This document shows positions 30,519-39,801 of a stretch of DNA of 39,801 bases, piece by piece. The number at the start of each line of letters is the position of its first letter. Positions within the stretch are counted from its first letter, which is position 1. Both the position numbers and the translations under genes were made by a program. Under the pieces are notes generated by a model, which saw only the letters and a program-made list of their open reading frames with translations, was not told the origin of the DNA and did no database searches. The DNA is taken from NCBI GenBank assembly GCA_019649035.1, contig BMAT01005282.1:194009-233809 (forward strand), read 5' to 3'. This DNA comes from Elysia marginata. Its lineage: Eukaryota; Mollusca; Gastropoda; Plakobranchidae.

Positions 30519-30947
30519 TGTCTTGCAGCCAGTCCAAATGAGTCTTAAGTCAAAATTAGAAGATAGTCAGATATTGGTATCACAGGATAGTTTATTTTTT
30601 CTACTTTCAAGTACAACAAACGGAAAAGCTATATCATACTTGTGTATAAAGTTATAGCCATTTGAAGTCGGTGAAGTTAGGTCTTTTGAAATTTCAGAAA
30701 AAGGAGAAAATTGCATTTAAAGTTTAGACGGCTATAAAGCTGTAGACACCTTAGCAACCATACTTATTAAAATATAACACATAAAACATATAATTTCAAC
30801 ATAAAGCGGGTGTTTAATCTGTTCAGAAATGGTTCTAGTCTCATTGTCTCAAAAAAATTGGCCTCCGAACATCCACTCAACTTTGAAAGCCTCTATCTCA
30901 AAATGGAGCCATTCGACTTACGTCTCATTTGGACAGAATGCAAGACA
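30519..30947. mobile_element. Inverted-repeat-bounded element, candidate MITE
   Basis: The left arm (30519-30552) has CCAGTCCAAATGAGTCTTAA. The right arm (30915-30947) has TACGTCTCATTTGGACAG then ATGCAAGACA, a match over about 32 bp with a few mismatches when reverse-complemented. The 360-bp interior has no ORF. The outer boundary and target duplication are not resolved. Confidence 0.55.
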
Positions 30948-31403
30948 TAGTTCAAACGGCAGTTCTAAATAAACATTGCTTATTACGCCCATTCACGTAC
31001 AAAAATAAGTGAACGAGGGGAAGGTTAAGGGCAAGAAAGGCAGAGGGCAGCCTTCATGAAAAAATTTAGATAATAAGGCGTGGAGTTAGCTGACAGGAGT
31101 GGAATTCAGTATCTAAGCTCTAGTGCGAAAAGAATGGCAAGCCATCTCAATCGACCTCAGAAGAGATAGCACCCGACGATGATCAACCTTCATTTTTAAA
31201 TGTGCGTTTTGTGGTGTAGTGAAGCACAGTCGAGCTGGTTGTGTTGTTATCGTTGAATAAAAATGACATGTACTACCCTTGTTTGTGTCTCGTGTTTTCC
31301 GAACATTTCTCCTTGACAACATCGTGTATCAAATGACAATTATTGCGCGATTTTAAAAAGATAGACGTGTCTGTTGTAACTTTAGTAGTTTTTTAAGCAT
31401 TAA
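30948..31403. other. Intergenic sequence
   Basis: Nothing recognisable. A 69-codon minus frame at 31113-31322 has no support. Confidence 0.35.
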
Positions 31404-31670
31404 GGTAGAATCACCCCGGCGTTGGTACCAAGGCTCAGATAGTAACAAGGCTGGGTTTCGCCTTTTCGGCACGTTGCTCTACGGCGGCCTAGAAGTACCT
31501 AGATCTATCAATAAAAAGATAGGCGTTGCTTGGGAAGCTCCTGAGTAATGTACGAGGAAAGAATAAAATGAGATTGATCCCTGGCCGCTGCAGCACATGT
31601 AAAAACCACCATGAGTAACGTTATATGTTACGGTCTGACAGCCTCTCCCGACGCCGGCGTGGTTCTATTC
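31404..31670. mobile_element. piggyBac-like MITE flanked by TTAA
   Basis: 267-bp element between TTAA at 31400-31403 and TTAA at 31671-31674. The left end reads GGTAGAATCACCCCGGCGTT. The reverse complement of the right end reads GAATAGAACCACGCCGGCGT. The inverted repeat continues imperfectly for about 35 bp to AGGCT. The interior is more GC-rich than its surroundings and has no ORF. TTAA duplications are the hallmark of piggyBac elements, though Kolobok-type elements also use TTAA. Confidence 0.65.
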
Positions 31671-31674
31671 TTAA

Positions 31675-33301
31675 AATATCTGATCAGTCCCACTTTAATT
31701 TGAGGACTAGTTCCCCGAGAGGTCAAATACCAAAGTTCTCGTGAATTTTAGATACGATAACCTCTATAGTAACGTTTACATTTAAATGGAACTTCTTTAG
31801 TTGTAGGTAAGACCAAAATCGTCTTCCTGGGTGTAACACTAAAGTGTAACTAAACCTCACGTTATGATTGATTTTAAAAAACAGGGGACAACCATTGTTT
31901 TGTCAAGTTAGCTAAGGATTCCACTCAGCAGGATATCTAACCTCGAGGACACAGTTAGCCTATATATTTGTGTGTGTGAATATAATGTTAAACGGGCTTC
32001 CTGGGGTGCAGACACAACTGTCTCACATTAAATATTGATAGAGCGAACGAACTGATTTTACAGCAGCATCAAAATAATCATTCAGCTCTGCATTTAACTG
32101 CGGAGATACGACTTGAGACAATGGAACTAGCTGCGCCATAGCGTCTCTTTTGTTTTGATGGAACCCCATTATCTTTACAATATCCATTGATCACGGTGCT
32201 TAGTTGTTGTTTTTTGTCTTTTAGAGTAACAGATCAAAATAGTATTGATCTGGTACTAAAGAGACTCAAATATTGGAAAAGATAAGGCGTAATAAGTGAT
32301 TAGCTTGATGTTGCAGGATTTTACAAATCAATGAATTTTCTTTGTTGAAAATCAAGTTCAGTAAGGGCATATATTCGTAGCATTTAAAACCGATTTAAGT
32401 AAGGGCATTTATTTGTAAGAAGGTCGAATTTAATGTCGTCCTTTTTAATCATTATTTTGCTCCTTTTTGTTTTTTATTTTCTTTTTTCCTGTTTATTTGG
32501 CGTTTTAAACGATAAACGCTTTTATTTCAACATTGTTCAGAAAAATTAATACAATAAAATGAATTGTCGTAATTTGTTTCAATTTTACCTCTTACCTCAA
32601 CCCTGAGCCAGAATTCTGATTGGTTTCAACATCTTACAAAGGTTTCCTATGGTATGGAAACATCTTAAATCAGCGTTTTTTTTTACACTGAATAGAGTTT
32701 AGTGTACAATAGCATGGTGTGATTTCGTCAAAGTTTCACTTAAATGGTTTCTTTGTCTCGCGCCAATTTTTTTTAATAAAGTGTTTTTATAATCTTGCTT
32801 TCAGCCTTCTTAGTTCTATACTTAGCTCTTGTCTGTTTTGATTTTCCATAGAAAGTCCAATAATGATGGCTATAAATAATGATGAACAGGAGGCTGTGAG
32901 AAAAGGTCGTGATTCTTTGGTTTGTAATGCCAGCCACAGTATTTAAGGGGAATCAAAGACAATAAGGCTGCTTTAAAAATGATTACACAATCCCTTTTAT
33001 ATTATGTCATGTTTCCTTGTTGAAATAATTCTCTAAAAAGACTTTTCGGGTAAAAAACATATGCCAAAAGTTATAATTGAAAATCTGTCCTGCATTATAA
33101 GTGACAGAATTTAACGGAAACCATTTTTTTCCATATATCAATTCATTAAAAATTTATGCAAAGCATTGTAATATAACTTAACTTTTAAGAGATTCATAAC
33201 ATCAAATCCTTATCACGGCTGTTTTATTTTATGTGGCAGTTATAAAAGGAATGATTTGTTCAGCATTAAAATAACAGAGTCACAAGATTTTTTTATGATT
33301 T
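31675..33301. other. Intergenic sequence
   Basis: AT-rich, with no ORF, RNA gene or repeat that I can support. Confidence 0.4.
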
Positions 33302-33420
33302 TAATGATGGTGGTGGTGCTACAGACGGTGGTGATGGTGGTGTTGGTGAAATTGGTTGTGCTAAACAGGTCGTTGCGGTGGTTGCCATGTCGATCAAGGT
33401 GGTGATTGGGGTTATAGTGT
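33302..33420. repeat. GGT-rich degenerate microsatellite
   Basis: Interrupted GGTGGTGATGGTGGTG-type repeats. They give rise to a meaningless Pro/Thr-rich minus frame. Confidence 0.8.
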
Positions 33421-33612
33421 TTGTTTTTATGTTGCCAGGGTGACCGTGATGGTAGAGGCTTGTTTCGGGAGAGTCCTGCCGAAGATTTGAAGCATATGAA
33501 TTGTATAGAGAGCTACCGCTCTGGGTGGTACAGGACACTCCTGTCGCACCGTGTCCCAAGCAGTTGTGATTCGGTACAGATTCGATGGGGCGCGACTGTC
33601 CGTGTCCGTTTC

Positions 33613-34052
33613 GCGGGAATGAAAACTCCAATAGACTTCTGTAGGTGACGTCACGTCTCCCTAGATTTAGTCTCGCTCAAATCAAAAAAGAGGAGTATGT
33701 GTTTGGCACGTTAATTTATCAATAATGATTGGAAAAGAAAGCTTTGTCCAAAGATGTATAGGGTTCTATAGATTTAAAGATTTCAACAGCGAATCGTAGT
33801 ATCTCAGGCTCTCATCGCAGAGAGCGACAGAGGCCAAGAAAGCCAACAGTACTGCCAGTCTGCTTCATTTAATGCTTTCTGAACCTTCCACTCTTCGTCT
33901 TGTTTGAACATTTGATGGGGTATCAAGCATCACGATGGGGTCCAATCTTTAAAACATAACCCAATCAATGACATCATGGGCGCTCTTTAGTATTTATAGC
34001 TTCAGGGTTTAGAGAGTTACCTACAGAAGTCTATTGTAGTATTCATTCCCGC
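33613..34052 (-). mobile_element. MULE-like MITE, copy B, inverted relative to copy A
   Basis: 440 bp with inverted repeats GCGGGAATGAAAACTCCAAT and, reverse-complemented from the right, GCGGGAATGAATACTACAAT. The whole interior matches the reverse complement of 25843-26284, for example ATGACATCATGGGCGCTCTT and CAACAGTACTGCCAGTCTGC. I could not find a matching target duplication, so either the flanks have diverged or the copy has been rearranged. Confidence 0.85.
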
Positions 34053-35100
34053 GTTCCGGTCCCATATGCTTTTCATCTGTGATTATTGAAACACAGAGAA
34101 GCCAACCTACTGCGACAAGAAAAACGTAGACTTGATGGCACCACCTGTCGACCGAGGTGAAATTCTAGACTCTGGGTTCTGCAAACTCCTAGTTTCTTTC
34201 CTGTAGTCTTTATATCTTATTAAAGAGCGACACTGTCTCTAATGTGAAGGAATTGCCTCTTTAAAATTCTTTTGCTTTTTCATGCTTAAGATCATCGATA
34301 AAAATCTAATAATATCATGACAGATATATAATTCTAAGAGTAAGTTACTTTCCATATTGAGAGATATTTCTACTAATATAATGTATGTAAATTACCTCAT
34401 TATTTTTTTTATTTCATGCTTGAGATTATCATAAAAAAACTTAAGGATATTAAGAAAGATGTGTAATATTTGGAGTAAGTAACTTTTTTTTTATATCGAG
34501 AGAGAGAAAGAGACAGGGAGAGACAGGGAGAGAGATTTCCTATCGAGTAATGTAAAATTATATATTACTTCATAATTTTTTTTTATTTCTTGAAATAATC
34601 GCGCACAACTCAGATGTAGCATGTCCTGGGACAGTCCTATCACAGTGCGGTAGCTATTCTGTGCAGGTATATTTTGTCGCGGCGCAGGACAAAACTGTAA
34701 CGGGACGGTTTCGCCGCAGTGCGGTACTGGCCTCAGACGAGTTGGTGGCGGTGGCACTGCCTTCATACAGATTGGTTAAACTGAATGTGAGGTACAGAAA
34801 ACTAAATCATAAATTCTTCTTTCACTGAGAGCCATATCTTGTAAGAGTTTGAACAAGCTGAAAATAGAATTTTGGAAGATGGTAGGATGTTATTCATAAA
34901 ATTTAGATAGCCGGGAGTTTTCAGTTGAGGAACTGCCCTCACAGCTAAAAATCTAGCACTAAAATCGGTCCGGCCATATTCAGTTCATAACTCCTACATG
35001 CACTCTTATTTTTTTCCTGTTTGTTTTCAAAACCTCGACAACTGGGTATACATCGGACATATAAATCCCTTCTGCATATTGAATGCCTGGAAGATAAGGG
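34053..35100. other. Intergenic sequence with a GA tract and a GC-rich patch
   Basis: A GA-rich microsatellite lies at about 34497-34535. A locally GC-rich stretch at about 34610-34770 has an open + frame reading RFRRSAVLASDELVAVALPS that I do not recognise. It may be a transposon scrap. Confidence 0.3.
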
Positions 35101-38100
35101 TTTTAAATCCTTAAAGGTGGGTTTACACCTTTCTGAAACGGCATGCCAAATCAGAATGGAAATCAGAACGCAATTTCCAGGGCGTTCGAACGAGTAGAAT
35201 ATGCCCGAAATGTAGTAGAAAAACTAAATTTATGGAAGTTTAATTTTAAAGTTGATATTCTCGTGAAAAAAAGTTTAGCACTAGCATTTCATCCGACTAC
35301 TGGGTTATGAAGATGACATTAGCTGATACCATCTGAATAGTTTGAAGATAGAACAAAATACACTCACTCCACAGCTTGAGATCGGGCTGCTATGTAAAAG
35401 GTCAACTAATACTTGTAATTTTGTGTTTAAGTGATCGATGTAGGCTAAAAACTTGAGCCCCTGTCTGTATAACTGGTGAGAGGTCTTCTTGAATGGACGG
35501 CCTGTGCAAAATGTTTAGGTTTGAGGAGACTTGCTGGCTTTTCTAAACATTGAAATTCTATATAGAAAGCTTTGGTTCAGCTTATTAAAAGAAAAGGATT
35601 CACTTGTTTTCCAGCACAATTATATAGATGGATTTAAATTTATTTCACAGCCGTTCACATGGGCGGTTAAAAGAACAGAGAAATCAACTCTTCGGAATCA
35701 AATGTGCAGTTTCTTTAATCTCCTAAAGTTATAGGTAGCACTGTCTGTCAAGCTAAAAAACAAATTCTTTGACTTAACGCCAGTATCCCCATACTAAAAA
35801 CATAAAACAATCTCGCTAAATACTTGTACTTTTTAAAAATTTTGCTAATGTTATGTCCCAAATTATAGACTGCAGTCATATTATCAAATGCACTCTATAC
35901 CACCAATCAATCAAAATTTTATGATATTATCGAGACTTGAAGCATACTTGATTTTATAGGAGTCTTTAATTAAAAAACCCCTTCCCTCCTTTTATCACAC
36001 TCCTGAACCCTTTTACACTACCCTATCTTTATCTAATCTATCCACGACCAAAGAAACAGAAGCAGCTTGACCCAGGAAAAAAACGTTCTCACCCATGCGC
36101 GAGCCACCTGAAAGTAAAAAAGCAAAATTCGACTTCTTTTTTTTTTCAGTTTTACAAACGTGATCATAAAGGTGTCTATTTACTCTCTCAAATATGACAC
36201 GTCGCACAAGAAACTACATTAAAAAGATTATTCTAGATCTAGCTTCCACTGTTTTATAATCACCTTCTGTAGTAGATTTAATGTGTTTCATATTTGGTAT
36301 TGCCCTATCCAATTGCATTTTTACTTAAACAGAAAAAAAAATTCCGTAGGTGCTCAGGTGTCATGAAATGGAATCCATTGATTGTACTTCTCATGCTGTT
36401 GTTCTGCGCAGTATTCAAGCTATAACGTCTTAATAATCAAATTTTTAAGGGAACTTTAAGTGTTACTCCTGATACCCAGTTCAAAAAAGGAAAACCCAAG
36501 TGGGACGTTATTGTGTGATTCGATTTTTTATAGGGGTTGGTGGAGGCGGGAGGGTGTGGGGGGATAAAAAGTTTGTCCTGGACCGGATCTTACTGTTTCC
36601 TGTAATAATGCACTGTCTTGCACCTCTCTGGATATACCAAAAATGCTGGGTTTCCGGAAGATTGGTCGAGTTAATGAATAGCGGTATAATTGCATTCAAA
36701 ATGTCAGCGGGACAGTTTTTATCATTTGTTTTATTTCTTTACGCTTTAATAGATTTAAACTATCGGCAATCAAACTTTGTTATTTATTATTTTGATTTTT
36801 ATTACCCCTTGCCCGAACAGCTGCATTTTGATCTTTCGATAAACTTGTCTGAAATAACTTGATGAGGATTTCCTGAAGCTGTGAAGCGTGAATCAGCTAC
36901 ACACAGATAGAAACTATTCTTTGACACCATTGATTTGGTTAAGGTGCCGTGACAAAAGAGCTCTCTCAATAAATAAAGCTTTGATCAAGTAGAGACCTGG
37001 ATAAAATAGAGTTTGTTTGTTTTTCAGAGTCTCACTTTAATTAATAGGGTTTTTTTTATTACATCCGCAGTATGGAAATATCTTTGGGGCCGATTCTTCA
37101 GTCAATCTTGTTTTGAGTTGCAACCATCATTCCCAAACTCAGAATATTTTAACTCTACGATACATTTATAACTCTAATTTTTGCTATCCAGTTATCTTTA
37201 GTTGTACAAACATAACTTCATTTATTTGAGAATTAAATTTGTTAATCTATTTTGAGAGAACAAACTGAAAACAACATTTTCTACCGACTTCTAGGTCCGT
37301 TGGACAATGCGAATTCGAAAACTCTCACAAACTGGAAGCATAACGCAAATACAACTGTACTGTAAATAATGGCAATGAACCACAAGAAAATCTTTAAAAA
37401 GCTTCTATAAAAATAGCTCCCTGTATATAAAGGCACAATACTGTCGGTGGTATCTGCAGCTGAAAAACAAGGAAAGCTTAGTCACAAAAAGGTTAAAAAT
37501 AACCAAAGGGAGAAGTCAATATTTTGTTTCAGTTTGGGCAAAAATTTGAATGAGAAGGTGGAAGGTCCATAACTTATTTTGGAGTGAGAAGGGGTTTGAA
37601 TAGGTTGAAATAACAATTAGAAACACTGTCACAATTTACACTGAAATACACACGTTGTGGTGAAGGATATTTAAGTTGGTTTCCCTCAATTGTAGGCTGT
37701 ACTTTTTATGCTCCACTGGTGGAACAGTTTAGATTCTTTTTTATCACCGCCCTTTTCTTATGTTCCCTAAAAAAATAAAAATGATTAATTGGGAGGATCA
37801 ACAGGTGAAAGAATATCAAAGTTTTAGACACTACTCAACAACGTGTTTTCGTTCTATGTGGCCAGAACATATTTAGGTCCGAGTTTTTCTCAGTGTTGTA
37901 GGAATAATTTTTATTATCATAATCATGGTTCATGGCATTTTCTTTCTCATCAACATACAAATTATCTTTTAAATGTTGATACTTTTGCTAACCATTAATC
38001 AAATACTGCCAATTGTGACAATCAAAGATTTTGCCTGATTAAAAGAAAGGATCTTAGTTTTTATTCTAGCTGTTCTGTTAAATAAAAGAAGGTTATCGTA

Positions 38101-38880
38101 TTTAATCAATTGTGAGAGAATTTAATAATGACGTGGTATAGCCTTTAATCGTCTAATTAAACGCCTATGTGAGTAAACTCGAACCGATATTTTTCTACAA
38201 ATGTTAGTGCCACATCTATGAAAGAATTAGGTGATACTTTGGCTTTTCCTACAAATACCATCATCAGATCTATAGAGGATATGCCTCCGTTATACTTTTC
38301 ATGCTAGGTTGATAGAACTGATTTAAAGTTTTTCATCACTTTCCTCACTTAATGTTCCTTAGAACAAATAAATAAAGTATTTGAGAAGATCAATAGCTAG
38401 AAGTATATGTGTTAAACTGCACTTTGATTTTCCCCGGCGGCATATGACAAGTAGATGCTTTGGTGCGAGATCTCGGTGCAGTACAGATTATACATGTATT
38501 GTAAAATATCTTGATAGACCTACATGTATTTACTTTCTCATACAAATGTTATCTTTGAAATGTTGACGTGTCATTTATTTTTATCATTACTATGAATAAC
38601 CCGTGCTAATAACAATGGCAGCCACAGGTTTTTAATTTGAAATTTTAGAAGATTGGTTTCTGTTCTTATTCAATGTGTTCCCATACTCGACACGAGCGTA
38701 GGGGAACAAGGTCCTTGTTTTTTCTAGGCACATGGCATAGTGAGGTAGTTTGCCATTGCTTTCCTCGCCGCCTTTACTTTCGCCGAGTCTTAAGAGACCT
38801 AGCTACCCATCAAGTGCTGGGTGGGCACAGGGGAGCAAATATAATTTAGCACGGACTGTGTTTTGAGATATCAAAAAATT
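35101..38880. other. Intergenic sequence
   Basis: No secure gene. A 120-codon + frame at 36500-36862 begins in a G-rich run and has no recognisable domain. A stretch near 38740-38840 (TAGTTTGCCATTGCTTTCCTC) looks like a dispersed repeat but has no second copy here. Confidence 0.3.
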
Positions 38881-38938
38881 ACTTTATTAATTCAGGAAAA
38901 TCTGTACAAGAATGAAAGAATGGCGTGATTTAAACTTA

Positions 38939-39126
38939 CCCCAAGAGATAGACGTCCAGTTCCTCAAGTATGTGAGAAGATACACTGGCACGTCTTTCAA
39001 CACATGCCTTAGTTTTACACGTAGCCTCTCAGTCTGTCGTGTGATTCGGGTGCTGTATCTGGAATAGTAAGAAGCGACCCGTTTTGCACTATCACTCAGT
39101 ACCTTCAGTTGATTCATAGAAAACAT
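38939..39126 (-). CDS. Unrecognised candidate exon on the minus strand
   Basis: On the minus strand an open frame starts at an ATG (39126-39124) in the context GAGGGATGT and reads MFSMNQLKVLSDSAKRVASY, then an Arg/Leu-rich stretch ending YLLTYLRNWTSISWG. It is followed directly by a strong donor, GTAAGT (about 38938-38933). Arg- and Lys-rich helical character and the good donor suggest a possible first coding exon of a gene running leftwards. I do not recognise the protein, and no downstream exon was found in 35-38.9 kb. Confidence 0.25.
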
Positions 39127-39404
39127 CCCTCGGTATCCTCACAATAAAGGAAATTCTTTGCTGACCTTCTACTCCTAAAAATTTGTTTTTGAGTCTCCGT
39201 CTTCATAGGTAAAAATACTAAGCCCACATACTTTAGTTCAAAAGTTTTCAAATATTTTTGATACTTTATACCGCTAAAAATGTGATAAGCCCTATTTTTT
39301 TGTTTTTGCCAGTTTGATCTTTTATCCATGAAATTTGTTATGATAGCTTTGACGAACCACTTTTATATTTTTCTGCCTCTATCCTTCTTAATCGTCATAC
39401 AGTA

Positions 39405-39730
39405 ATGTTGTATAGATTAGTGGTCGTCATACATTTATAAATATATCTGAAAACCCTAAAAACACTGTTGCAAAGATATTTCATTCAGCTATATTTCTCT
39501 GCGCATTTATAGCATTTCCGATGTATGCAATGTATCTAATTTCTAGAATTGTTTGATGTAGTTTTTTATGTTGTATAGATTAGTGGTCATCATACATTTA
39601 TAAATATATCTTAAAACCCTAAAAACATTGTTGCAAAGATATTTCATTCAGCTATATTTCTCTGCGCATTTATAGCATTTCCGATGTATGCAATGTATCT
39701 AATTTCTAGAATTGTTTGATGTAGTGTTTT
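39405..39730. repeat. Recent 163-bp tandem duplication
   Basis: ATGTTGTATAGATTAGTGGT begins at 39405 and again at 39568. The two 163-bp units differ at only a handful of positions (for example GTCGTCAT against GTCATCAT). There is no coding content. Confidence 0.95.
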
Positions 39731-39801
39731 TTAATATTTTAAAAATCTTTATAAAAAATGATAACCAGTACCATCATTTCCATCTACAGCAGCAGGAGTA
39801 G

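Noticed and set aside
33293-33654. Overlapping open frames on both strands.
   Set aside because: Arise from a GGT-rich repeat and the end of a MITE.
36500-36862. 120-codon + frame with hydrophobic stretches.
   Set aside because: Starts in a G-rich low-complexity run, has no recognisable domain, and AT-rich codons explain the hydrophobic residues.

Overview
This window looks like metazoan nuclear DNA, probably from a mollusc or another lophotrochozoan. It is AT-rich. Its coding exons are short with GT-AG introns, microsatellites are abundant, and it holds tRNA-derived SINEs, several non-LTR retrotransposon clades, a mariner element and MITEs. The lineage call is an inference from the repeat types and the kind of channel gene, not a species match.

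The main gene is a complete DEG/ENaC (ASIC/degenerin/peptide-gated) cation channel on the + strand, spread over ten coding exons from 10712 to 28681. All nine splice phases agree and the joined reading frame is 1584 nt (527 aa plus stop). It has the N-terminal HG gating motif, TM1, the FPAVTICN post-TM1 motif, 14 extracellular cysteines, the GGQMGLFLG pre-TM2 segment and a G-V-S selectivity filter. At the left edge (618-883) is the last exon of a second DEG/ENaC gene in the same orientation, whose exon boundary falls at the same codon and phase. The locus is therefore a tandem channel cluster.

The rest is mobile-element debris in the introns and flanks. 1-9.9 kb: last exon of the upstream channel, a tRNA-derived SINE with target duplications, a 5'-truncated CR1/L2-like LINE (minus), a gypsy-like RT scrap (minus), and a Tx1/L1-like LINE broken by a later insertion. 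10-28.7 kb: the channel gene. Its introns carry a CR1/L2-like LINE tail, a possible MITE next to exon 3, a dead mariner with a nested retro-insertion, SINEs, an RTE-like RT pseudogene, an 857-bp assembly gap beside a 49-bp satellite, a MULE-like MITE and a 16-bp minisatellite. 28.7-39.8 kb: no secure gene. It holds a dispersed repeat also present in intron 1, an inverted-repeat element, a piggyBac-like MITE, a second inverted copy of the MULE-like MITE, and a recent 163-bp tandem duplication at the right end.

I found no novel multi-gene system. The observations most worth checking are the tandem channel pair with an intron through the putative degenerin codon, two nested insertions dated by perfect target-site duplications, a 35-bp perfect hairpin made from a SINE, and a SINE that shares its 3' tail with a resident LINE.
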